A DNA stretch of 64,000 nucleotides, taken from the NCBI RefSeq assembly GCF_000247605.1, contig NC_016894.1, positions 124,001 through 188,000 of the forward strand. Direction: 5' to 3'. The notes under the pieces are model-generated. The model searched no databases. It had not been told where the DNA came from and saw only the letters and a list, made by a program, of their open reading frames with translations. This stretch comes from Acetobacterium woodii DSM 1030. GTDB lineage: Bacteria; Bacillota; Clostridia; Eubacteriales; Eubacteriaceae. The number at the start of each line of letters is the position of its first letter. Position 1 is the stretch's first letter. Positions 51,606 through 60,373 of the stretch are shown here, in pieces. The translations under genes and the position numbers were made by a program.

Positions 51606-51794
51606 TTATTGATGATTTTGGCGATAGCGAATAGAGGAATAGACGAGTGCCATTAGATCGAATAACATAATCGTCCCGATGATTCGCACTGCCCAGTCGG
51701 AAAAAGGCAGGATGAACCAATTAATAGACATCAATCCCAGGACAATGATCATGATTAGCAGTGTCAGGGGGAATAAATATTTTTTAAGTTTCAT
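51606..51794 (-). CDS. Small membrane protein, two helices
   Basis: 62 residues, helices at about 7-25 and 35-55 (YLFPLTLLIMIIVLGLMSI, WAVRIIGTIMLFDLMALVYS). Lies 17 bases downstream of the next protein's gene in the same operon, with GGTGA as ribosome site. Function unknown. Confidence 0.65.
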   Translation of the reverse strand: MKLKKYLFPLTLLIMIIVLGLMSINWFILPFSDWAVRIIGTIMLFDLMALVYSSIRYRQNHQ

Positions 51795-51811
51795 TGAAAT
51801 TCACCTTACCA

Positions 51812-52267
51812 TTACATTGTTTTGAGATAAAATAGTTTGACAATGGCGCTGATGGAAAGTTGACCCATCACAGCAATTACCAGGGTATAAAAAACGACGA
51901 TGTTAAAATAGCCGGCAACAATTGCGGCCAGGATCATCAGGACGGAGGTAACAACAATCATCGGGGCGCCAGCTTTATTACGGATCGCTTTTAACCGTTC
52001 ATCATGCTCCTTATTGTATAACACTTTGAGTTTTGTCTCATCCCTAAGGGCCAGGTTCAGCTTGATGACATCAATGACCGCGAGTCCAAATATGGCGACA
52101 ATCAAACCAAATTGGAAACCGGCGACAAAGCCATCCGACATCGTTGCGGTTGAGGTATCGGCAATGGTAATTGAATAAATACTATAAGCCCCCAATACCG
52201 CGCTCACCACGACCATTGCTGAAGAAATTGCAATTCTTCGTTTAATCTTAATTCTAAATTTTTCCAT
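51812..52267 (-). CDS. Four-helix membrane protein (DUF2178-like)
   Basis: 151 residues with four helices (about 13-30, 45-66, 100-117, 120-140) and a cytosolic loop LYNKEHDERLKAIRNKAG. That NKEHDERL.IRNKA pattern is typical of DUF2178-like proteins encoded next to short XRE regulators in Firmicutes. It starts 11 bases after the regulator's stop. Role unknown; a sensory or protective membrane partner is inferred. Confidence 0.75.
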   Translation of the reverse strand: MEKFRIKIKRRIAISSAMVVVSAVLGAYSIYSITIADTSTATMSDGFVAGFQFGLIVAIFGLAVIDVIKLNLALRDETKLKVLYNKEHDERLKAIRNKAGAPMIVVTSVLMILAAIVAGYFNIVVFYTLVIAVMGQLSISAIVKLFYLKTM

Positions 52268-52278
52268 GACTCTGCCTC

Positions 52279-52485
52279 CTATAATTCATTTAATTCCGAA
52301 AAGTCAAAAACGTCTTCAATCGTTAGCCCAAAATAGTGGGCGATTTTGTACGCCAGCACCAGGGAAGCCGTATATTTGCCGACTTCGATGGATGTGATTG
52401 TCTGCCTGGTTGTGCCGACTTCCAGCGCTAGTTCTTCCTGGGATAATTTTCGCTCTTTGCGTAATTCTTTTAATCGTGTTTTCAT
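52279..52485 (-). CDS. Short XRE-type regulator
   Basis: 68 residues, almost all helix-turn-helix: LKELRKERKLSQEELALEVG, TTRQTITSIEVGKY, then FGLTIEDVFDF. It is of the YozG/minimal-XRE type that controls small membrane-protein operons. Three evenly spaced TGCAAAG boxes cover its promoter, which suggests autorepression. Confidence 0.92.
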   Translation of the reverse strand: MKTRLKELRKERKLSQEELALEVGTTRQTITSIEVGKYTASLVLAYKIAHYFGLTIEDVFDFSELNEL

Positions 52486-52515
52486 TGGTCACCTTCTATT
52501 AATATGCATAGTATA

Positions 52516-52568
52516 CTTTGCATTATTAGTATAGTTCGCTTTGCATAAAATGTCAAGTTAACTTTGCA
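52516..52568 (-). promoter_or_regulatory. Promoter with three 23-bp-spaced operator boxes
   Basis: On the minus strand TTGACA (52551-52556), 17 bases, TATACT (52528-52533). The word TGCAAAG followed by NNAACTT-like bases occurs at 52562-52568, 52539-52545 and 52516-52522, exactly 23 bases apart, flanking and interleaving the promoter. The remaining 288 bases to 52856 show no gene. Confidence 0.85.
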
Positions 52569-52856
52569 AAAAAAATAAATATTGGCTTAAAACGAAGCTA
52601 CTTCAGTCAAAAATAAAATGAATTGAGGTCAAAATCAGCTTTTCAATAAAAAGCATCCACTTCTTAAAGCGTAAAGCATACTTTTGGGGGCTTTTTAATA
52701 TTAACAGGGTGCTAATCCGCGCGCATTATGATAAAATCATCTGGAATAGTGAAAGTTATGACACGCTTGCAAAGTGTTAAAAGCGATTATTTTTGAAACT
52801 GTCAAAGAAGGTTAGTATTTAAAAAGGTTGACGAAGTCAGACGGATTGGAGTAAAT

Positions 52857-53576
52857 GTGAATTGGGATTGTTTAATTGTTGATGATGAAGTTGAGCTGGC
52901 TAAAGCGACTTGCGAATATTTTGAAATGTTCGGGATGACTTGCACCTATGTTACAACGTTTGGTGGCTGTATCGATGTTATTTCGGAAAATGCCGTTAAA
53001 CTAATTTTGCTGGATATCAATCTTGGCAATGACAGTGGTTTTAAGCTCTGTAAGGAACTGCGAAAAAAAACCGATGTGCCGATTTTATTTATCAGCGCCC
53101 GACAAAGCGATGATGATGTGCTGATTGCGCTCAACATCGGAGGGGATGATTATATCAAAAAACCGTATTCGCTCAGTGTCCTGTTAGCCAAGGTGAAGGT
53201 GATCCTGAAACGCTACGAGACCATCAAAAATGATGGCGATAATCGAGAAAAAGTTACGATAAATGATAAAAATGAAATTCGCTGCGGCAATTTGCGTATC
53301 GATATTGATGCCATGAAGGTTTATGTCAACGAAAAAGATGCCGGTTTTAAAACGAAAGAATTTAAACTACTCCAATATCTTTATGAAAATCGAAATCGGG
53401 TGATCGCAAAAGATGAATTGTTTATTAATATCTGGGGAGATTCATTTTTTAGTGACGGCACTTTAAATGTTCATATCCGCAAAATTCGAGAAAAAATCGA
53501 AACAAATCCCAATCAACCAACTTATATCAAAACCATCTGGGGCACTGGTTATATGTTTGAAACACCGGAATCTTAA
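52857..53576 (+). CDS. OmpR-family response regulator
   Basis: Starts at GTG 52857 (MNWDCLIVDDEVELAK) with GGAG six bases upstream. The 239-residue protein has the acidic pair in VDDE, Asp53 in LLDINLGNDSG, Lys in DYIKKPY and an OmpR DNA-binding domain ending HIRKIREKIETNPNQPTYIK. The receiver loop LGNDSG departs from the usual LPxxDG. The kinase follows after 37 bases, then an FtsX-type exporter, so it likely regulates that exporter. Confidence 0.92.
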   Translation: MNWDCLIVDDEVELAKATCEYFEMFGMTCTYVTTFGGCIDVISENAVKLILLDINLGNDSGFKLCKELRKKTDVPILFISARQSDDDVLIALNIGGDDYIKKPYSLSVLLAKVKVILKRYETIKNDGDNREKVTINDKNEIRCGNLRIDIDAMKVYVNEKDAGFKTKEFKLLQYLYENRNRVIAKDELFINIWGDSFFSDGTLNVHIRKIREKIETNPNQPTYIKTIWGTGYMFETPES

Positions 53577-53613
53577 AGTTGAAAAACAGAACTTTGATAA
53601 TTGAGGGTAAGGC

Positions 53614-54924
53614 ATGAAAAAAATGATCATCGGTTTTACGGTGTTGCTGATAGTCTGTTATGGGATTACGGTTAGCTTCATCAATCGAACAAGTGAAAAC
53701 AACGTTGATGTCACGGTGCTTAATGCCGTTGTTAAGAGCATTGAAGAAGAGCTGCAAGCTGATCCGACCAGTGGTTCACGGTCAGGAACAACGGCGGGAA
53801 TGGCCTATGAGAGCATTTTCACCACCGATAAAGATTATCAGGCCCGTTTATTTGAGGCCATCAAAAATAGCAATACGGTGATGGATTTGACAAAACCTTC
53901 AGCCAGCGGGCGGGATGAAATTTTTGGAAAAGTTATTTTTTCGACGGACAGCTTTCAAGTTGCGGCGCAAAAAAATAATTTGTTGATCGGCATTAGTATC
54001 ATCTTTTTGATTATTGTTGGTGGTGTTTATGGCATTTTAGGAAGCGTGTATTTTTCGATATTAAAACCTTTTGGGGTGATGAAGCAATTTGCTCAAAAAA
54101 TTGCGGATGGTGATTTGGAATTTAAACTGCCGATGGATCGGGGTAATTATTTTGGCGCCTTTACCGAAAGTTTTGATCTGATGCGAGAAGAGTTAAGAAA
54201 AGCCCGGCAGGGTGAATATCAGGCCAATATCAGTAAAAAAGAGTTGGTGGCGGAACTTTCGCATGATATTAAAACACCGGTTGCGACCATCAAAGCAATT
54301 TGTGAATTACTTCTGGCAAAACTTGACGGAGTCAAAACTGACGCTCAACAGGGGGCGACAGCGGCGATGGTGATCACCGAAAGTATCGAAAAAATTGAAG
54401 TGATTAACTCAAAAGCCGATGTGATTGATGCCTTGATTGGCAATCTCTTTCACGCCACCCTGGAAGAACTGGAAATGCTCAAGGTTAATGTTGGCGAGCA
54501 CCCCAGCACGGTAATTCTCCAGATGTTTAAAGATATCGACAGTTTTGGGAAAATTCACTTTAAAAATGACCTGGCGGAGTGTCTGATCGTTTGCGATTCC
54601 TTACGGTTGAGTCAGGTGATCGACAATATCATCAGTAATTCCTATAAGTATGCCGATACCGCGATTGATATCTGGTTTAATGTGAATAAAACTGAAAAAA
54701 AGCTGGCAGTAACAATCAAAGATTATGGTGACGGTGTTGATCCCGACGAATGTCCGCTGGTTTGCGAAAAGTTCTTTCGTGGTTCGGGGGAAAAGGTAAA
54801 AAATATTCCCGGTTCCGGATTGGGCCTTTATCTGGCTAAACAGTTTATCGAAGCCATGGGCGGAACCATTTATTGTTACAATGCGAATGGTTTTATGGTG
54901 GAACTGCAGCTTAAAATGGCGTAA
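53614..54924 (+). CDS. Sensor histidine kinase
   Basis: A 436-residue kinase with helices at about 3-23 and 123-150, an external region of about 100 residues and a HAMP-like linker (FGVMKQFAQKIADGDLEF). The H-box is LVAELSHDIKTPVATIKAIC (His217). N-box IDNIISNSYKYA, G1 DYGDGVDP and G2 GSGLGLYLAKQF are present. It belongs with the preceding regulator and the following ABC genes. Confidence 0.92.
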   Translation: MKKMIIGFTVLLIVCYGITVSFINRTSENNVDVTVLNAVVKSIEEELQADPTSGSRSGTTAGMAYESIFTTDKDYQARLFEAIKNSNTVMDLTKPSASGRDEIFGKVIFSTDSFQVAAQKNNLLIGISIIFLIIVGGVYGILGSVYFSILKPFGVMKQFAQKIADGDLEFKLPMDRGNYFGAFTESFDLMREELRKARQGEYQANISKKELVAELSHDIKTPVATIKAICELLLAKLDGVKTDAQQGATAAMVITESIEKIEVINSKADVIDALIGNLFHATLEELEMLKVNVGEHPSTVILQMFKDIDSFGKIHFKNDLAECLIVCDSLRLSQVIDNIISNSYKYADTAIDIWFNVNKTEKKLAVTIKDYGDGVDPDECPLVCEKFFRGSGEKVKNIPGSGLGLYLAKQFIEAMGGTIYCYNANGFMVELQLKMA

Positions 54925-55094
54925 GCTCATTTTGCTCAAGGTAAGTTTAAGTCAGTGAGACACAAATTCTTAAGTAGATTAGTGCGGGTTATCCGTTTTA
55001 TAATTAAAGCGCAATAAAACAAAATATCACCAGTTAAGAAATAGATAAGCATTTAATAAGAGTTGGTAAAAGACCGGTTAAGAACAGATGAAAT

Positions 55095-55138
55095 ATAATA
55101 AGACCATGGAAAGCAAGCGCTGACCATGGTCTTATTAT
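55095..55138. repeat. Perfect 15-bp inverted repeat upstream of ABC genes
   Basis: ATAATAAGACCATGG and CCATGGTCTTATTAT enclose 14 bases, 42 bases before the ATPase start. There is no T-run after it, so it is more likely an operator or an RNA stem protecting the transporter mRNA than a terminator. The rest of the 255-base gap shows nothing. Confidence 0.75.
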
Positions 55139-55179
55139 CATCAGGATAAGAGGCCACTTATTCAATCGGAGGGAAAACA

Positions 55180-55938
55180 ATGGAAAATACCATTTTAAAA
55201 GCAGAAATGCTCAGTAAAACTTATTCAAACGGCAGCATTATGCAACATGTTTTAAAAAATCTCAATATTGAAATCAAGGAAGGCGATTTTACAGTTATTA
55301 TGGGCAGTTCGGGTTCGGGAAAATCGACGCTACTTTATGCTCTATCCGGAATGGACAAACCGACCCTCGGAAAAATTGACTTTAAAGGTGAAACGATCTC
55401 AAAATACAGCAATGATAAGCTGGCGGTATTCAGGAGAAAACATTGCGGTTTTGTTTTTCAACAAATTTATCTAAATGATACCATGAGTGTTCTGGATAAT
55501 ATTATGATCTCCGGGTTATTGGTGAGTCGCGATAAAAAAGCCATTGCGACTCGAACCAAGGCGTTATTGCAACAGGTGGGAATAACCGAGAGCAGTTATG
55601 CGAAATACCCTTCCCAGTTATCCGGCGGTGAAGCTCAACGGGTGGCGATTGTCAGAGCCTTGATTAATGCGCCGGCAATTGTTTTTGCCGATGAACCCAC
55701 GGGGGCTCTTAATTCAACCAATGCCATTAATGTGCTGGATGTGATGACGGAGGTTAATGCTTCGGGCCAGAGTATTATTATGGTGACGCATGATATTAAA
55801 ACCGCCCGACGGGCAAATCGGATTTTGTATTTAAAAGATGGGGTAATCATCGATGAGCTGAGTCTTGGAAGATATGTCAAGGATGAACCGGAAAGACATA
55901 AACGCCTGCGGGAATTTTTAGAAAGCATGGGCTGGTAG
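55180..55938 (+). CDS. ABC transporter ATP-binding protein (BceA/MacB type)
   Basis: A 252-residue ATPase: Walker A GSSGSGKSTL, Q-loop FVFQQIYLND, signature LSGGEAQRVAIVRAL, Walker B IVFADEPTGALNS, switch MVTHDIKTA. Ribosome site GGAGGG. The permease starts two bases after its stop. The set regulator-kinase-ATPase-permease is typical of peptide-antibiotic resistance modules. Confidence 0.93.
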   Translation: MENTILKAEMLSKTYSNGSIMQHVLKNLNIEIKEGDFTVIMGSSGSGKSTLLYALSGMDKPTLGKIDFKGETISKYSNDKLAVFRRKHCGFVFQQIYLNDTMSVLDNIMISGLLVSRDKKAIATRTKALLQQVGITESSYAKYPSQLSGGEAQRVAIVRALINAPAIVFADEPTGALNSTNAINVLDVMTEVNASGQSIIMVTHDIKTARRANRILYLKDGVIIDELSLGRYVKDEPERHKRLREFLESMGW

Positions 55939-55940
55939 TC

Positions 55941-58310
55941 ATGAGTATTTTGATGATTGCGACCAATAATATTAAGAAAGCCAAAGTGGCTACGGTCACC
56001 CTGATCATTCTAATTGCCATTGCCACCATCTTTCTCTATGTGGGTATATCGGTGTTATTAAATATGGACACCTTTATTGAAGAAAAAAATGCTGAAACCA
56101 ATGGAGCCCACCTGATCTCAATTAGCGACGGTACTCATGATCAAGAAATCCAGAGGATTTATGAATCTGACCCGGCTTATTCCTATAGCGAACGGGAAGC
56201 GGCGATGATGTCAAGGTCTTCCTCATTTCAGAATGTGAATACGGGCGAAGAAGTTTATAGTATGCCCTCGATTTTTTTTAATCTTGATACACCTCGTAAG
56301 ATATCGCAGGTGAAAATTATCAATGCGGCTAATCAGATGCCGAAAAACGGGGTCTTAGTACCCTATGTTTTAAAAGTAGCTAATGGTTATCAAACCGGAG
56401 ATACCCTTAAATTGATGGTCGATGATGCCAGCACCGAGCTTGAGATTGCGGGCTTTTATGAAGATTTGATGTTTGCCAGTCCTTCCAACGTCAGTATGTA
56501 TAAATTATATGTGGCAGATCAGCAGTTTCAGGAATTCTTGGAACAACCGAATTACGGCTCGAAATGCACGTGTTTTGCAGTGATCACAGATGATATTAAT
56601 AAGACAGAAGCTTTTGAATCCCAATACATTAAAGAAATAAAAAACATTATGCCGGAAGGGTCAGGCAGTTATGCTTCGCTTAGTTATGGAACAATGAAAA
56701 CGGGCTTGACGATCTTTATCAACATTATTATGGCGGTGCTGGTAGCGTTCTCCATCATTGTTTTGGCGATCGCGGCGATTGTCATTAAGTTTTCAACTAC
56801 TACTCATCTTGAAAATAATATTAAAAATATTGGTACGCTGGAAGCAATGGGTTATACAACCAGACAAATTATTTATTCGATTTTGTTGGAATACCTGATG
56901 ATTACCACTGTTGGATTTTTGCTGGGGTTAGGCGCCGCGCTGTTGATTTCACCGGTGATTACGAATATCGTGTCGTCATCAATTGGTCTCCAATGGGTTA
57001 CCGGACTTTATCCTCAGGCGGTGCTGGCAAGTCTGGGCGTGATTATGGTTTCAGTGCTGGGAATTTCTTATTTCAGTGCGGCGAAAATCAAAAAAATCAC
57101 CCCTTTAATAGCTTTGCGAAACGGAATCGAAACCCACCATTTTGGGAAAAATAGCATCCCGCTCGATCAAAGCCGGCTGGGTCTTAATACGGCCCTGGGT
57201 TTTAAGTCATTGATTTTTAATAAACGGCAGAATCTTATTGCCGGGGTGATTATCATGCTGTTGAGTCTGGTAACCGTCTTTGCTTTGGCGTCTTATTACA
57301 ACTTTTCGGTGGATAAAACCGCGATGATCAAATTAATCGGACTGGAAACCGCCGATGTTCAACTGACAGCCTTGGCGGATCAAGAAAAGATCTTTAAAGA
57401 AATTGCCGAACGGCCAGGAGTCGCGGATACCATTAAGTTGGATTCGTTAGATATGATAATTAAATATAAGGGTAAAGAAAGTGGGGCGAAAACCCGAATA
57501 ACCGAAGATTATAACCGTCTGAAGGTCGATACCTGTGTGAAGGGAAGGATGCCGGTGCATGATAATGAGATCGCTCTCACGCGTATTGTGCTGGATAATC
57601 TGGGTGCGAAAATGGGGGATACCATTTCGATTGACTATAACAACGGATCACGGGAATTTTTAGTTGTAGGAGTAACCCAGCAGTTTACCGAGTTGGGAAA
57701 AGGAGCCGCCATTACCACTGACGGGATGAAAGCACTGGTGCCCTCTTATCAGGAACAAAATCTGATGATCTATCTGGCGGATGGTCAGGATACCGAAAAG
57801 TTTGTCTCCCAAATAAACAATTATTATGAGCCTGAGAGCGTTCAATGCAGCAGTTATTTTGCATCGATTGAAATGATGTTGGATTCCTTTGAAGCTTCCA
57901 TAAAAATTGTGGTGACGGGATGTCTGGGGATCATTGCGGTTATTATTGTGTTTATTATGTTTCTGGTGATTCGGGTGCGGTTATTAAGAGAACGAACCCG
58001 ACTAGGCGTTTCCAAAGCCCTTGGCTTTACGACTAATCAGCTGATCGGTCAGATTTTAATCAGCGAGATGCCGGTTATTATTGGGGCTGCGGTGGTAGGC
58101 GCTATCGCCGGCTATTTTGCAACCAATCCGATGCTGGCAGTAATGCTGGCGACGAATGGTATTCTGAACTGCGATTTTTATGTGGCACCTGGCTTGGTCG
58201 TGCTCACGGCAATCGGAATTAGTCTGCTGGGACTGACAACAGTGATGCTTGTTGCCGGCAAGATCAAAAAAATCAGTCCCTGTAAGATGTTTGAAGAAGG
58301 GACCGATTAG
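55941..58310 (+). CDS. FtsX-like ABC transporter permease
   Basis: A 789-residue permease with an N-terminal helix (about 15-38), an external domain, helix groups at about 255-375 and a second module (helix at about 430-450, external domain, helices at about 655-780). FtsX hallmarks are NNIKNIGTLEAMGYTTRQII and RERTRLGVSKALGFTTNQLI. It pairs with the adjacent ATPase. The substrate is unknown. Confidence 0.92.
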   Translation: MSILMIATNNIKKAKVATVTLIILIAIATIFLYVGISVLLNMDTFIEEKNAETNGAHLISISDGTHDQEIQRIYESDPAYSYSEREAAMMSRSSSFQNVNTGEEVYSMPSIFFNLDTPRKISQVKIINAANQMPKNGVLVPYVLKVANGYQTGDTLKLMVDDASTELEIAGFYEDLMFASPSNVSMYKLYVADQQFQEFLEQPNYGSKCTCFAVITDDINKTEAFESQYIKEIKNIMPEGSGSYASLSYGTMKTGLTIFINIIMAVLVAFSIIVLAIAAIVIKFSTTTHLENNIKNIGTLEAMGYTTRQIIYSILLEYLMITTVGFLLGLGAALLISPVITNIVSSSIGLQWVTGLYPQAVLASLGVIMVSVLGISYFSAAKIKKITPLIALRNGIETHHFGKNSIPLDQSRLGLNTALGFKSLIFNKRQNLIAGVIIMLLSLVTVFALASYYNFSVDKTAMIKLIGLETADVQLTALADQEKIFKEIAERPGVADTIKLDSLDMIIKYKGKESGAKTRITEDYNRLKVDTCVKGRMPVHDNEIALTRIVLDNLGAKMGDTISIDYNNGSREFLVVGVTQQFTELGKGAAITTDGMKALVPSYQEQNLMIYLADGQDTEKFVSQINNYYEPESVQCSSYFASIEMMLDSFEASIKIVVTGCLGIIAVIIVFIMFLVIRVRLLRERTRLGVSKALGFTTNQLIGQILISEMPVIIGAAVVGAIAGYFATNPMLAVMLATNGILNCDFYVAPGLVVLTAIGISLLGLTTVMLVAGKIKKISPCKMFEEGTD

Positions 58311-58334
58311 AAGCAGAGACCGCTAAAAAAGGTG

Positions 58335-58391
58335 TTTACAAAAAACGATCGCTGTGCTATTATGACCACAAGTCATGTGACTTGTGGTCAT
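58335..58391 (+). promoter_or_regulatory. Promoter with 30-bp TetR palindrome
   Basis: TTTACA (58335-58340), 17 bases, TATTAT (58358-58363). A perfect palindrome, ATGACCACAAGTCA-TG-TGACTTGTGGTCAT (58362-58391), starts at the -10 box and covers the start site. It ends 23 bases before the TetR gene it must control. Confidence 0.9.
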
Positions 58392-58414
58392 AATTACGCG
58401 GAAGGATAAAACAA

Positions 58415-59014
58415 ATGCCAAAGAATACATTTTTTAACTTACCGGAAGAAAAGAAAGATAAAATTATCGCCGTCGCGATTGATGAATTTACGCAAAATCA
58501 TTATGAAAAAGTAACCATCAATAAAATCGTCAAAAAAGCAGAAATTCCTAAAGGGAGTTTTTACCAATATTTTGAGAATAAAGATGATTTATATATTTTT
58601 TTGTTTGGTCAAATCGGGAATACTAAAAAGCGTCTGCTTGAGGAATCAAAAGAAAAAATCAATCAAATGGATTTTAAAGCGTTTGTTATTTTATTGCTTC
58701 AAGAGGGCAGTCGTTTTGAGAGTGAGGAGCTCAAAATTTTAGAATTAAAAAATAAGTTTATTAATGAGTGCCCCCAAGAAGTTAGAAAGAAAATATTAAG
58801 TAACGAATTTCCTAAAAGCTATGAATTATTAACAGATGTGATCAAACGGTATATAAAAAAAGGAGAATTAAGAGAAAACGTCGATGTTGAAATGGTGGCT
58901 TATATCATTACCCAAGGGATGGTAAATAGCGAATTTTTTCTGACCAACCAAAGCACCGGGATTGAAACCTTCGGCGCGCGGATGTTGGAGGTTGTGATTG
59001 CCGGTTTAAAATAA
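58415..59014 (+). CDS. TetR/AcrR family regulator
   Basis: A 199-residue regulator with the helix-turn-helix IIAVAIDEFTQNHYEKVTIN, KIVKKAEIPKGSFYQYFENK and DDLYIFLFGQI. The C-terminal domain is divergent. Ribosome site AAGGA. The adjacent perfect palindrome indicates autoregulation; the FtsX exporter genes just upstream end before this promoter, so whether it also controls them is open. Confidence 0.9.
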   Translation: MPKNTFFNLPEEKKDKIIAVAIDEFTQNHYEKVTINKIVKKAEIPKGSFYQYFENKDDLYIFLFGQIGNTKKRLLEESKEKINQMDFKAFVILLLQEGSRFESEELKILELKNKFINECPQEVRKKILSNEFPKSYELLTDVIKRYIKKGELRENVDVEMVAYIITQGMVNSEFFLTNQSTGIETFGARMLEVVIAGLK

Positions 59015-59022
59015 AATTTTAA

Positions 59023-59193
59023 TAGATAATTGCGAAAAGGCCGTGAGCTTTGGGTGCAGTTTCGCACGAAACAATTTCTACACTGTACAGCGGACAGTTC
59101 GATGAACTGTTCGCCTACACGTTACAAAATTGTTTGTGGAAACTGCACCCAAAGCAACCGTTGTTCGATGTTTTTTAATTTCGCAATTACCTA
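59023..59193 (+). repeat. 171-bp MITE-like repeat, copy 3
   Basis: Starts TAGATAATTGCGAAA and ends GCAATTACCTA. It is flanked by ATAAAATTTTAA (59011-59022) and ATAAAATTTAAA (59194-59205), 11 of 12 identical. It begins nine bases after the TetR stop and ends just before the ribosome site of the amidohydrolase. Confidence 0.9.
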
Positions 59194-59222
59194 ATAAAAT
59201 TTAAAAAAGAGGAGGATGCGTG

Positions 59223-60254
59223 ATGTTAACAAAACAGGATTTGGTGCGAAACGAAAAATACCTGAAATTAAATGAGGACGGCGCGTTTGTGATTGACAAT
59301 GCGGATGATTTAGAAATTATTGATTTTCATACGCATATGTGCAATGCATTACCGTTAAAATACATTGATCCCAATTCAAAAGGTAATAAACTGACTTATC
59401 CAACCCTACCGGCCGTTGAAAAGATTGATTTTTCAGTGCCTTACTGGACCAAAGAAGAAACAAAGATTAATCGAAAAGGCTTGCTGCCGATCATCCGATA
59501 TGGTTTAAATGCTTACGATGTTTTACAGGATATGATGAAAGGTGGAACTTATGACAATTGTTTTAAGTCACAAGGAGATAATCAGATCGGAATAAATGTT
59601 ATTTTACCCTTGAGTACAAAAAAATGTGATTGTTCACCAGAGGCTTTAAAAATTGTCGCCGATCATCCCAATCGTTTTGTAGCTTTTTGCTCGGTACATC
59701 CCGATGATTCGGAGATGAAAGAAAAAATAGTCAGATACAAGGCGCTTGGGGCAAAAGGTTTTAAACTCAAAATATCGGAGCTTGAGCTTAAAAATGATTT
59801 TACTTCGTTAATAACACTTTTTAAAACCTGTTATGAAGCCGAACTGCCGGTAATTCTTCATACCGGCGCGATCCCGGTAGATCAAGAGCGGACCTCCAAA
59901 CTTTTATATAAATATTTAAAATCAACACGGGTAGAATTATTTGGCCGTCTGCTAGCCGAACTACCCAAAGATTTTGTTTTTATCTTTGGGCATAGCGGGA
60001 TCTCCGAATATAAATTGGTGGCCGAGTATCTAAAAAAATATCCGGCAAGTTATGCCGAAGTATCAAGTCAATCACAACAGAGCATCAGCTATTTAATTGC
60101 TGAAGTCGGTTCTCAAAGATTGTTGTTTGGCTCTGATTGGCCAGCATTACCGCAGGCAATCACACTTTCGCGCGTGCTGCTGGCGACGGAAGATAACAAA
60201 ACGGCAAGAGCGCAGATCTTAAGTAAAAATGCTAAAACGCTGCTGGGTTTATAA
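59223..60254 (+). CDS. Amidohydrolase family metal-dependent hydrolase
   Basis: A 343-residue TIM-barrel hydrolase; ATG 59223 is preferred over the adjacent GTG 59220, behind GAGGAGG. Metal-site motifs are IIDFHTHMCNALP (HxH), PVILHTGAIPV, FIFGHSGISEYKL and LLFGSDWPAL (final Asp). GAKGFKLKISELEL holds the barrel Lys. This is the amidohydrolase-2 superfamily, which hydrolyses or decarboxylates cyclic or carboxylic substrates. The exact substrate cannot be told. Confidence 0.87.
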   Translation: MLTKQDLVRNEKYLKLNEDGAFVIDNADDLEIIDFHTHMCNALPLKYIDPNSKGNKLTYPTLPAVEKIDFSVPYWTKEETKINRKGLLPIIRYGLNAYDVLQDMMKGGTYDNCFKSQGDNQIGINVILPLSTKKCDCSPEALKIVADHPNRFVAFCSVHPDDSEMKEKIVRYKALGAKGFKLKISELELKNDFTSLITLFKTCYEAELPVILHTGAIPVDQERTSKLLYKYLKSTRVELFGRLLAELPKDFVFIFGHSGISEYKLVAEYLKKYPASYAEVSSQSQQSISYLIAEVGSQRLLFGSDWPALPQAITLSRVLLATEDNKTARAQILSKNAKTLLGL

Positions 60255-60373
60255 GATAAGCACTAAAAACGATCAGGGCAAGAAGGTTTGGATAAAAAAA
60301 GATTAATCATTTAGATCATTCTGATATAATAAAAAAAAACGATTGAAATAAATGAAGGGATGGTGCTTAAAAG

